This document shows positions 33,974-44,476 of a stretch of DNA of 64,000 nucleotides, piece after piece. The stretch is taken from NCBI GenBank assembly GCA_963971425.1, contig OZ020516.1, positions 34,274,199 through 34,338,198 of the forward strand. The letters are read 5' to 3'. Source of the stretch: Bryoerythrophyllum caledonicum. Lineage: Eukaryota; Streptophyta; Bryopsida; Pottiales; Pottiaceae. Positions within the stretch are counted from its first letter, which is position 1. Every line of letters starts with the position of its first letter. Made by a program: the position numbers and the translations under genes. The notes under the pieces are model-generated. The model was not told the origin of the DNA and searched no databases. It worked only from the letters and a program-made list of their open reading frames with translations.

Positions 33974-34830
33974 ATAAAGGTAGAATCCATTTAGTTGTTA
34001 ATATAGGAGTTTGTTATGTGTTTATGTTTATGTTAGATCAAGATCCAAGAAAGAAAAAGAAAAGAAACTAAGAAAAGGTTTGACCGTCTTAGAATTCTTT
34101 TGGAACCACACCTTTTGAAGCCCAATGGTTGGGGTTTCTTTCCTATCTTATCTTGGTAGACTTTAGAGTGCTTTTGGAGGTTAACCAATAGGCTTTAGAT
34201 GCCCATGTGGCTTAGGCATGGGCTGATGTGGAAGGATAAGTGGGGGCGACTCTCCTTTATTTTTGGAGTGTGTTTTTGGTGTGTCGAGAGGGGTGAGTGA
34301 AATTCCCGAGAGGGAGATCGGGCGGTGTGTACTCGTTTTTCATGAGAATGTTATGAAAGTTTGTGGAGTTGTTCCTTGTAAAGTTGCGCTTCTTTGAGCG
34401 GTGTTTTTGTTCAATTTGGAGTTTTTATGCAAAAGTTACGAGCGTTTGAGTGAAAAATAGTTAGCTGCCACCCGAATAGAGGAGCAGTCACTTCGGGCTT
34501 CACCACCGCTTTGATACTTTGTGTTTGGACTTGAAATTTGACAGAGGCATACCTCATTGTACTAGCTTTCTAAAAAGCTTTCACTCAACTCATTTAAATG
34601 CGCTATGAAAAAGTTATAGCCATCTAAGTAGAGGAGAGTTATGCCGTCTTGGAAGTGGGCAGGCGTGAGTTTTGAGCTTACACAACTTTTAGTGAGTAGA
34701 TTAGTTTAAAGTGAAATTTATAGGAGTTGTAGCTTATTAAATTAACTTTCTATAAAGCTATTATACAACTCATTTAGAATTGTAATATAGAAGTTATAGC
34801 CGCCGAAGTTGGAGAGGGTTTGCTGCCATC

Positions 34831-35683
34831 GACATAAGAAGGCGCAAACTTTGAACCTTCATAACTTTTAGAAGGTAGTTTAGAATAACCTGAGATTTAG
34901 GAGGGTGTTAGCTTATTGCACCAACTTTCCAAAAAATTATAGCACTTGGCATTTGGCAGCTCGAACCATCTGTGGCATCAATCTCAAGCTCGCAACTAGT
35001 GTGGTAAAGAACTTTGGGAGGTCATTTGTGGTTTTAAATACCGCAGAAGATACTTTAATATCTTCAAGACTTGAAGACAAGAAGATTTGAAGACTTGAAG
35101 AATGAAGACATGAAGACTTGAAGATAAGAAGACAAGAAGACTCGCTTGTTGTGGCTTGTGGCTTTGTTATTCCTAGCCGGCTTTGGAGGCTCGTTGTCTT
35201 TATTTGTTATTCCCAACCAGTTTTGGAGGCTAGTTGTTTTTCAATTCTGCTTCGTAAACTTTGTTGCGGCGAAGTGGTTTATGTGTTGATGTTGTTCCCA
35301 CTGGTGAGGCACGATTGCTGGTCACCGTGGGTTTGAAGTTTAGGAGCCAATCTTTTGGACGGTCAGCTCGTGGTTTGGCCGTCTCGTTTTACCCGTCCGA
35401 GGCCGTGGTTTCTTATCACCTACCCTTACCCATAACCCTTTAGAGCCACCACAGGATAGGCCAACGGGAAAGAGTTTGAAGATTGAAGACTGAAGAATGA
35501 AGAATGAAGACTGAAGAATGAAGACTAAAGACTTGAAGACAAGAGGATTTGGTGGTCAAGACTAGAGATTTATTTGGAGACAACCTTTGTTCTCAAACCA
35601 TTTCTAGCAGCAGCTAGGATCTCCGCCATTTCCCAAAGAAAAACTCTCGCTACTAGAGATTTGGTGCTTCCACTGAGAGATTT
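34831..35683 (+). other. Remainder of the 5' LTR and/or gag leader
   Basis: It holds the end of the third 180-bp repeat, two purine clusters of GAAGACTTGAAG-type repeats (35050-35140 and 35465-35550) and a possible primer-binding site (TGGTGCTTCCACTGAGAG at 35662-35679). No second copy exists in the window to fix the LTR boundary. No gene seen. Confidence 0.5.
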
Positions 35684-38137
35684 TTGGGGCTGCTAGCTTT
35701 GCTGAGGACAATGGGTGATTCTGGAGGTGCTACCGACGATGGTTCCGGTGGAGCCCAACCAAATATGGAGAGGCTGCTTGGTGCTCTGGCGATGCTTATG
35801 GAGCAACAGAGAGCACAGCCGATTGGTGGCCAGAGTTCCACAAAGGCTCTGAAAGGAATTGTGGACAAGATTGGAAGGTTTGATGGGAAGAACATCACAA
35901 GCTTCCTGCGGGTGTATCTTTACGAGATGGAGGTACATCAAGTGCCAAAGAATCGCATGGTTGAGACCTTTGGCTTGGCTGTGGTACCTGAGATTCGAGA
36001 ACGGATACGCAAGATAATTGAAGATGAGGCTGTGACATCTTGGACAATCTTTCAAGAAAGATTGCGAGATGAATACTTTGATGAAGATTCGGAGAGGATG
36101 ACCAAGAGGTATTTTTTGGATTGGGTGGAGCAGCAACCTGGGAACGATATGGGCCCGAATGAGTTGCTGCGTGATTTTGAGAAGAAGTACAGCCAGCTGC
36201 CAATGGTAGAGAGACGCCTTTTGGAAACTAGAAAGGTAGAGTTGTTTCTATAAGCAGCAGATGCTGCTCTAGAAGATAGACTGCTTCTACTTTTGGGTGA
36301 CCGAACTACTGAAGGTGGTTTCACGAATGACTGGAGGAGAATTGAAGAGATTGTCACTCTTATTGCCAAACAATGGCGAGTGAAGTCTAGGGGCGTTGTC
36401 ACTCGAATTGAAGCAACCGTTGTTCCAGCTCAAAAGCCTTCAAATACTCTAGCGTCCTCTAAAACTGAGCCATCTACTTCAAAGGCTGCAAAAATCGTTG
36501 AAGGAGGTGCCCTTGATGAACTTATCAAGGGTTTCAAGGAGTTGAGGGTGGAAATGAGCGAGCTGCGGAAGTCACGAGTATCAAGTTCTTCTCAATCATC
36601 TGATGGTGTGAGAAAATTTGTGAAGATGTGCTTGTGGTGCGATGAAGAGGAAGACCACAACCTTCGTGGTTGTATGTCTCTTGATGTGGCTCTTAAGGAA
36701 GGCATTGTGCACTTCAAGGATGGGAAGATCCATGATAAGGCCACCGACTTGCCAGTACCTACTAATTTTGGCAAAGGAGGAATGAAGAAGCTAATGGAGG
36801 ACAAATCTGGAAGATCAAGTGGCATGCATGTGCAAGGTGCAGAGGCATTTGCCATTGGAGTGGATTATCATCCGGTTGAGGCCAAATTGACTCCATGTGT
36901 TGAAACATTGAAGAGAGGAGCTCAAGCCATAAGAAAGGCAACCGGATGGGAAGACCCAATGGATGCTATCAGCATCAGAGCATTTTTGGGTGAGGTGCAA
37001 AGTGATGATGAGCAACACGAAGCCTTTGTGGAAGAAAAAAGAGGTAGAGCTGTTGATGAAGATGATGTTGAAAAGCCTGCACAGAATAAGAGGCCTTAAG
37101 GTGCAAAAGAGGTTGCCAACGAAGAAAAGCCTGATGTTCATACACGTTCTAGGCCTGCTAAACCTTCATTTGTTCACCCAAGAGATGCACCACTACCTGA
37201 GAAAGTGTGGGGAGAATCAAGTGGCAACAAGAAGGGCAAAGAAAACGAAGATTCTAACAAAGGCAAGGGGAAGGGACCCGCTTATAAGCTGAAATCTGAT
37301 ATTGAATCTTCCATTGACATGAAGGGGGTGTTGGAAGAGAGAATCTTGGATGCCAAGATTGAATTCACGCTCAGAGAAGCTCTTGGCACTGCCAAGAAAG
37401 ATTTTCATGAGCTGATTATTGATGTCATCAAGAGGAAGAAACAGATGACAACTGAGACAGTCATGGTGAAGGCTTTGGACACCCACATGACTGAAGATGA
37501 AGAGGAAGAGGTTGGACAAGTATTTGCCTTGATGTGTGAGCCAGAGGCAAAGGAGGAAGAGGCGGTAGATGATGATGGTGGTGAAGAAGATGAGCTTTGT
37601 CTCACTGATGAAGAGGAGGATGAGATTTTGCACATGATTGCCAAAGGCTACACCATTGGTGAGAAGAAAGATTTTGCGAAATCAAAGGATCTTTTGGAAT
37701 GCCATCATGTGGCAGATTGAGAGTTAGAGGGGGTGAACGGCTTGAAGAAATCAACCAAAACACCAAGACCTCTAGAAGAGAAGAAAAATAAGATGGAGGA
37801 TGTGGACATTGTGGCAACATTTGAGGGAAGGGCTATAATAGAAGCCAATACCTTTAAATGCGGCATAGTCCATTCTTTGGAAAGAGAAGGTGAAGAGAAA
37901 GCGGATTATTTTCTACCCTTTTGGGCTAGAGCCACCACCGAGACGCGTGTGAAGCTTGGGGGGATGGATGATCCGGTTTTGGCTCTCGTGGACCATGGTT
38001 CTCAGATAAATATCATGTCTCGAAGTATCTACGAGAAAGGCAAATGGCCTGTTGACACCCACCATGGATGGGTGATGAGAGCAGCCAATAGTGGGCGGAC
38101 ACATCTATATGGAGCTTGTCCTGCTGTGTCAACAAAG
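35684..38137 (+). pseudogene. Gypsy gag and N-terminal half of protease, with three in-frame stops
   Basis: One frame runs from ATG 35684 (or 35711, MGDSGG) through 38137, interrupted only by TAA 36251-36253, TAA 37097-37099 and TGA 37718-37720. Gag reads KGIVDKIGRFDGKNITSFLR, IFQERLRDEYF and FEKKYSQLPMVERRLLE, typical of plant gypsy gag. A zinc-binding stretch (CLWCDEEEDHNLRGC) follows, then an acidic linker, then an aspartic protease whose active site is LALVDHGSQINIM: the usual D-[ST]-G reads D-H-G here. Protease is cut after GACPAVSTKIG by the nested element and resumes at 44477. The lack of indels in 2.4 kb alongside three nonsense codons is notable. Confidence 0.85.
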
Positions 38138-40256
38138 ATTGGTGTTGTAGTTTGCAGAGTCAGTATTCCTCCGGAATGCACTCATTCATCACTAAGTACG
38201 TCCAAAATAAACCACTCCGGTTTCGTTCCTACAGAGATCTAGTTATCCTTTCAAACTTATCCAAAACCTTTAAGTTATCGATCACCTATGTTGATTATTC
38301 TATTCCGTAAAGGAACCGGATCCTTAAACCGTAAACTGGTTTCAGGAACTTTATCCGGAATGTACCGGAACTAGTTTCCGGGAGTTATGCATAGTTGTTT
38401 TCCGGAAAGGATTTCTGGTAAATCAGATGGGTAGTTTGATTTACCTCTGTTTTCCCTCAAAGCAACTTCCGGAAGGTTTAAGCAAGTGACCGGAAGACCA
38501 CTGATCCTATTTTGTGTAAGTGGCCGGATTCCCCACTGCCTTGTGACTTTAAGTGGCTAGACACGCACTGCCCTGGATTTTATAGTGCCCGGACAATCAC
38601 TCTCCTCCTTTTCTACTAACCGGTGATGTGGTGTTGAGTCTAGACTTAACTCTCACGACATCCGGAAGGCCTTCTGGATGCGGTCACACAAAGATAAGTC
38701 CGGACTACAACGACGTTCCGACAACGCTCTAGTGGGACTCTGAAGATAGCGATATTATTTTACTTAGGAGGACTCCTTCTAAACTCACATAGCAGGTTTT
38801 TCCTATCGTGGGGCTAAACTCCGGTTTTGGGGACCGGAATCCGGGTTCACACGGGATATTCCGTGCCCTAGAGACTTCCAGGAACACCTCTGCAATATAT
38901 TTCTTCCCCTCCTGGTTCTTCCGGACTCTGGAGGTGACCAGGAACGCCTCTGCAATCTCCTCCAGTTATCCCGGACACTCCCCTAGTGGAAATCTAAACC
39001 GGCTCACTCCATAGTTCAACAAAAACCTCCTTCTCTTCACATAAGTCTACGTAAGACGTACTACAACAACGGACCTTGTACCTTACAAAAGAACATCATA
39101 TGTCGCACCAACTAGGTAGCAAATCTAGTGATAGCTCCGGAATATATTCAAACATAAGGAAAAACAAGATCCAGAGTTAAGAAAACTCATTACCCTAAGT
39201 ACTGGAAAATCAACCGGATCCACGCACTACCTTATCTGCGAAAAATCCGGAGAATCTAACCTAGAAAATCTTATACCTAAAGGTCCGGGATTTCAAACCT
39301 GAGATCCGAAAATTATGGATCTCAGATCCGATTTTGCCGCTGGTCAACAATTCTAAGTTTTCGGTTTCGACAGATAGGTCGGTAGCCGGGTGCAATGTGG
39401 AGCCCCATCGTTAATCGCTACCGCAAGTTTGATGACCGGTACTAACAAATCTTTTGCTAAAACTAATAATCTAACTAAAGGGTCTTCTTGTTCCGTCCAC
39501 TCCGGCGCATCGGAGACGCTCCCACGGTCTGCTTCCTGCCACTTCACTATAAGAAACCCGTGTTTTTTGTCACGTCCTGAATCATGTCCCAGGAGACATG
39601 TAGACATCCGAATTTACATCCCTCTGACGTACCAACGCATATAACACGCTGTAACGTGTGGGGACATCACCAAAAACGCGAGGACATCCCTGCGACAGGG
39701 ACGATTTTCGGAGATTTTGGGAGGCTGGAAATGGTGCCAACTGGGCGCCACGTAGACGACACCTAAGCGGCAGGATGACGGGCAGTGCCACATGGCCGGG
39801 AAATTCATCCTCTCCATTGGTCATGTGGCATCTGACGTGGCATGTGACGTGGACCCACGTGGCCTCTGATGTGGACCCGGGAAAGAGTGACGCGGCGTGC
39901 CACGTCAACAAAGATTTGTGTGGTTTTTTTTTCAGATTCGTGTTTGCGGGGACGTCATTGGTAACATGGCTGTGTTTTTTAAGACGTCCCGGGTTGACGT
40001 GGAGATGTCATGCTCGACGTCTACGCCAATGCTACCTGGATTTTGATGCTGATTTCGTTGAACATCGCCATGCCCTAGAGGACGTGGCGATGGACATGAT
40101 CGCGTCCTCCAATACGTTGCCGACCCATGGTCGTCGGCACTGAGGGTGTCATTGCAGACGTCTCAAAGAACTTATGTGTGTCTGACGTGACATCCCCTGA
40201 TGCATGGTATTGTTGACGCTGTGTATGTGATGGTGTTTTGAGGGACATCAAGAGAT

Positions 40257-40398
40257 GTTGTACAAGACATGAATACGTTGTACAAGACATGAGTATGTTG
40301 TACAAGACATGAATACGTTGTACAAGACATGAGTATGTTGTACAAGACATGAATACGTTGTACAAGACATGAGTATGTTGTACAAGACATGAGTACAA
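40257..40398. repeat. 20-bp tandem array in the CACTA element (seven copies)
   Basis: GTTGTACAAGACATGARTAY repeats every 20 bp; copies alternate GAATAC and GAGTAT, so a 40-bp higher-order unit exists. TTGTACAA is palindromic. There are no unique spacers, so this is not a CRISPR-like array. Confidence 0.9.
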
Positions 40399-40628
40399 GA
40401 CATGAATACCTCATCTTACATGTAACATGTACATTCATCCAAATTCATGCTTGCTGGCCTACTTGCAAATGTGGTAATATGATATACACGCAATTTAAAA
40501 TATGTTTTCATAGACACGGGGATGTTTCAAAAGACGTCCCTGCGTTTTCTAAGTGCTGCGGCATACGTCTTCTACAACATGGTCACGTCTATATGTCGCT
40601 CACAACACATTGCATGTCCAACACTGCA

Positions 40629-40803
40629 CCTCTAACCTCTACACTCTAAACTCTAACCTCTACATTCAAAACTCTAACCTCTACACTCTAAACTCTTACC
40701 TCTACACTCAAAATTCTAACCTCTACACTTTAAACTCTAACATTCTAACTTGTAAACTCAGTCTACACTCTAAAACTCCAACCTCTACATTCTAAACTCT
40801 AAC
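40629..40803. repeat. 21-bp tandem array in the CACTA element (about eight copies)
   Basis: Units of the type ACCTCTACACTCTAAACTCTA recur with substitutions. The C/T-A-rich strand bias recalls telomere-like repeats, but the unit is not the plant telomere heptamer. Confidence 0.85.
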
Positions 40804-42245
40804 TACTTGGAGAAATGAAGGCCAAAGTGAGCTTTGTGCAACCTCAAATTCTACTTAAAGGTCTCATGACCTAACTATGGCTGCAGCAGCTAACCCTAGC
40901 CGCCTCATGACCTAACTATGGTTGGAGCAGCTAACCCTCGCCGCCTCTATTCATCCAATGAACTTGACGAAATTCATCCTACTTGATGGTTATATTTTGC
41001 AAGACACGATGATGTTTTCCAGGACATGTCGATGTTTTCCAGGACATGTCAATGTTTTGCCAAACACTGCTGATGTTTTCAGAGACGTCTCTGTGGGATG
41101 TCCTCAAAGACATGTAGACGTTACTCGAGACATCTTCAATTGGATGTCTCAAGTGACGTGGACCTATACACAGAATGACGTGTCACCTTGTCCGACATGG
41201 AATTGTGTTTGCCATGTAGATGAAGTGTTGTAAACTACAAAATATATAATATGTCCACATGGGTAAGCCACCAAGGACTTTACACAATCACCCTAAATTC
41301 CTTATAATTCGGGTTTTGGTAGAAAAGTGGTATTTTAATATTATATTAATTAATAAATATTATTTAATATTTAAATATACAATACTGAATTTAATGTGTC
41401 CGCTTTAATTACAGAATAATCAGTTTTTATAAAATATTATTACAATATTAATTAATATTTTGTATTTTTAATATTTAAAATTAAATTTTATTTTGGAAAC
41501 CATTTTGATACGAAGTGGACAAATAAAAAATTTCAGAGGATCAAAGTTAATAAATATAATCAAAATATTCTTCAATTTTATATACTTTATTTTTTTTATT
41601 TAAAAAAAAAATCTAGTTTTATAAGGCTCGTGCCTTTTTTTTTCTCCTCTTGCAGACCGCTGCCCGTTTTGTTGTTTTTTTTTTAACGTTGGGCTGCTTT
41701 CTACCTTGCACAACAGTAACTTCGACATTCTTACCTCAGGTGAAACGCTTGTCCGCTGCCAGCGTGGCAGTTTTGCGTCACCCAAGATGTCCTCGATGAC
41801 GTCCTCGGAGACGGGCGTGTTGTTGGAGACATCGTCGCGTCTCCTATTTCGCACGCGCGTTTCGGGACCCTCCCACCTCCACTGTTCATTATTGACGCGT
41901 GGACATCTTCACGTTCACGGGGACATTATTGGCTAGCTCCAAGACATCAAAAAAACACGCTGACATGATTAAGGACATAACAAAAAACACGGGTTTCTTA
42001 TAGTGCTTACCTTATCCGGAATGGGATCCGGTATTGGACCACTTCCGGAGGCGGGAGCTTCAGAGTCGGGTTGATCGGCTGCAGCTGCCACCTGCGTCGC
42101 CTTCTCTGCGGTGCCGGGGGAAGTCCCTTGTGTTGCCTTGGGATTGGTGACTGTACCCGGATGACCTCGAGAAAGGGGAGAGGTCGTCTTCCGTCGACTG
42201 GAGGTCGGTGGCGAAAGGGGGATCCGGAAGTTGGAAGGAGAATCC

Positions 42246-43901
42246 TCAAATAGTGCTGAAGGGAGTTGGGTCCTCCGGACTGTTGAGAGGCGTCCTACCA
42301 CTCTCTCCGGGCGGGGCTATGTCTGGAGTGACCACCGTCTTCTCCATCGGTCCCTTACCCTTCTCGGAGGGTTCATGTGCCTGTTGCGAAGGACCGGTTG
42401 CCTCCGGGGACGAGGTAAGATCGATGGTGGGAGTTGGCTCTGCTGGCTTCTCCGGGATAACGATGCTGGCTGCGTTGTTCGCCAGTAACTGCATCTGCCC
42501 CCACGTCTTCTCCATCTTCCGGGCGTGGTCCAGAAGGAAACGGATGACCTGACCCCGGTTTGCTTCACCTCCCTTCTCCAGATACTCCGTGAAGAGAATG
42601 CTCCGGTTGACAATGTCAACCGGAAAACTCAATGCTTCCCGCACCTCGCCAAGGGCTTGAGTTGATGCGGCTGCCTTTGCTTCTGCTGCCTTACGAAATG
42701 CTTGGGCTTCTTCAAGCGCTGCATCTGCTTTCGACAGGTCTTGTTGCATCTTCGACCGGGCTTGCAGAAGGGTCTGGTGTTGGGCTTCCATCTGCTCCAA
42801 CCGGAAATCAGTTTCCCCAAGGCTCTTTAAACGGGGCAGAATCTCCTCCGAATTTTCAAGCCGGAGCTCCCCCATGATGGTGTATATCAGGGAGGTGCTG
42901 TCGTTCAGGTGTTGGTTGATCCGGGAAGCTCTCCAGGCAACGTGCTGGAGCAGCTCCATAATGTCCTCCTTGTGCCTCCCGGTGAGTGTCGGGATCTCCA
43001 GGGTCGGGCATCGCTCTCGCCGCTTCGATGGCCCCGCTCCATCTTCTTCTTCACCTTCGAGAGCCGGGTCTAGATGGATGGGTGGAGAGTGCACTGGTGG
43101 TGATTCCGGTTGGACTGAGCGATTCCTTTTCCGGGTCTAGGGTGTTGGCGTCGGAGCTGTTTCCGTTTCTTCGTCTTCATCACCCTACTCATCAGCCTCC
43201 ACCCCTCCGTACCTCTGAATGGTCAATAAGGCTTCGTATTCGCCGTGCTCTTTCGATTTAAGCAACTCATGGTGGTGGTAGAGGTGGGTCAGGTACGCCG
43301 GAAACGGCGACCCCGCCTTCCGGTTCCGGTGGAGATTCTTGATCAGTCGCTCCACCAAATCTTGCATGAGGGACCCCCAGTCGACGGTGATCTTCTCGCG
43401 CATAGCTCCTAAAAACGTCGCTGCCCACTTCAATACTAAACGCTTGGGTTTCTCCGGGTGAAAAATAGGGTTTAGAAACCCTATTACGATCTGAGCTCGT
43501 GGGTCGGTTAGGTCGGCGATGGAGTATCCCTCCTTCGGATTAGCCGGTCCCCGGAACTCGCCGTCCGTGAGCTCATCCTTTCGCTCCGTCACCTTGACGT
43601 CCCCATCACCGAAGTCGTAGGTCCGCTTCCACTCCGCCCGTGTCCACTTCTCCGGGTGTGCGCGTATACTACCGTCATACTGGTTGTCGGGTGCGCCTAT
43701 GAGCTCCGTCACGACCTTCTCATCTTTCGTTCCCCATGCCGCCGCTATCAGGCCGGAGCACCCCATGATGTCCAGAAAGTGGAACAAGGTGTGCATGTCT
43801 CGGTCGGCCGCCGGGTACTCCGGTATCACCCTCACGATGGGTGGTCCCCCGGTGGTAGCGCTCTTCACCTTCTCCTGTTTCCCGGATCTCTCGCCGGCCA
43901 C
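42246..43901 (-). pseudogene. Gag-like ORF of the 6.3 kb element, two in-frame amber codons
   Basis: From ATG 43901 one minus-strand frame runs to TAG 42246, broken only by TAG at 43185-43187 and another about 16 codons later; both parts are in the same phase. The N-terminal part has MHTLFHFLDIMGCSGLIAA, KWTRAEWKRTYDFG, FLNPIFHPEKPKRLVLKWAA, DWGSLMQDLVERLI and FPAYLTHLYHHHELL, a helical layout seen in plant transposon-associated proteins of unknown function. The C-terminal part is a coiled coil (QMEAQHQTLLQARSKMQQDL) and a Pro/Ser/Thr-rich tail. I cannot name the family. A further short minus-strand frame (41969-42301) continues the Ser/Pro-rich tail into the CACTA end. An intron spanning both amber codons is a possible alternative to mutation. 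Confidence 0.5.
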
Positions 43902-44105
43902 GGCGCTCTTCCATCAGCCTCCGGTCGTACCTGCACGCACTGACCTCACAAGAACTCTCTAATACTGCCGGATCCTTAAGGAGCAACCGGCTGAGAAACC
44001 TGTAGAAGGACTAAAGAAGAGGGATCGAAATCAGTCCGGAGGAAGAGAAGAAGAAATGGAGGAGGAAGAAGAAAAACTGTTTTGGGTATTCCCTATCGGT
44101 TGGCC

Positions 44106-44113
44106 TTTTTATA
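44106..44113 (-). promoter_or_regulatory. TATA-like box upstream of the gag-like ORF
   Basis: Minus-strand TATAAAAA, about 205 bp upstream of the ATG at 43901. It supports minus-strand transcription of the 6.3 kb element. Confidence 0.35.
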
Positions 44114-44476
44114 ACGGCCCCAAAGTACGGGATTTCTCCAACGGTAGTGACGTCACCATCAAAGCCTTTTAACGGCTCTGACGTCACTATCGCCATTATG
44201 ACAGGTTCCGTAGTAGGTATATCCTGATTTCTTCTCCCGGTTCAAGGTATTTCCGGGTTCCCTAGATTATACTCGGTTCCCCACGTGACCGGTCGTCCGG
44301 ATTATGCATTTCGTTAGACCTTTTAAGGACTTAGGTGATCCGGTGCCCATCCTATTTTCTAGTTATTGATTCTGTACTATCTAACTCAACTTTACTTATT
44401 TTATCACCACTATTTTTATTTATTTTAGCCGGATTTTATGGTAAATATCCGAAAACTTGTGGGATGACTTCCCAGA

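Larger units (their letters stand above)
32954..34830 (+). repeat. 5' LTR (portion shared with the 3' LTR)
   Basis: It starts TGTCGCG. Position 33893 (T against C), 34745 (A/G), 34766 (C/T) and 34785 (A/G) are the only differences from the 3' copy. It contains a TATA box at 33475-33480, a 140-codon ORF, and three degenerate repeats of about 180 bp starting at 34433, 34611 and 34791 (each beginning AAGTTA). The third repeat continues past 34830 to about 34970, so the true LTR end is further right. A TGGTGCTTCC stretch at 35662 could be the primer-binding site, which would give an LTR near 2.7 kb; this is tentative. Confidence 0.88.
39545..42005. mobile_element. Non-autonomous CACTA (En/Spm) transposon, 2461 bp
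   Basis: It starts CACTATAAGAAACCCG and ends with the exact complement; the terminal inverted repeat is perfect for 26 bp and imperfect for several more. The 3-bp target duplication CTT is at 39542-39544 and 42006-42008. Subterminal regions are full of GGACATC, GACGTCC and GACATGT words in both orientations, as expected for transposase-binding subterminal repeats of CACTA elements. No transposase ORF remains. Two tandem arrays lie inside it. Confidence 0.93.
38145..44476 (-). mobile_element. Unclassified element inserted in the gypsy protease, 7-bp target duplication (3.87 kb without its own CACTA insertion)
   Basis: ATTGGTG occurs at 38138-38144 and 44477-44483. Removing everything from 38145 to 44483 restores the protease frame exactly (STKIG then DVEVEQNFF). 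The insert is studded with TCCGG words. It has no terminal inverted repeats and no long direct terminal repeats that I can see; it starts TTGTAGTTTGC and ends CTTCCCAGA. Its only long ORF is on the minus strand, with a TATA-like TATAAAAAGG upstream. Candidates are a deleted LTR element with gag only or a non-LTR element; 7 bp suits none of the strict 3-, 5-, 8- or 9-bp classes well. Confidence 0.7.

Noticed and set aside
40257..40398. Regular 20-bp repeats resembling a CRISPR array
   Set aside because: There are no spacers and the host is a plant; the units are head-to-tail tandem copies inside a CACTA element.
38145..44476. Middle nested element as a Helitron or intact LTR retrotransposon
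   Set aside because: A 7-bp target duplication and lack of a CTRR hairpin end argue against Helitron; no long terminal direct repeats or TG...CA ends consistent with the duplication were found.
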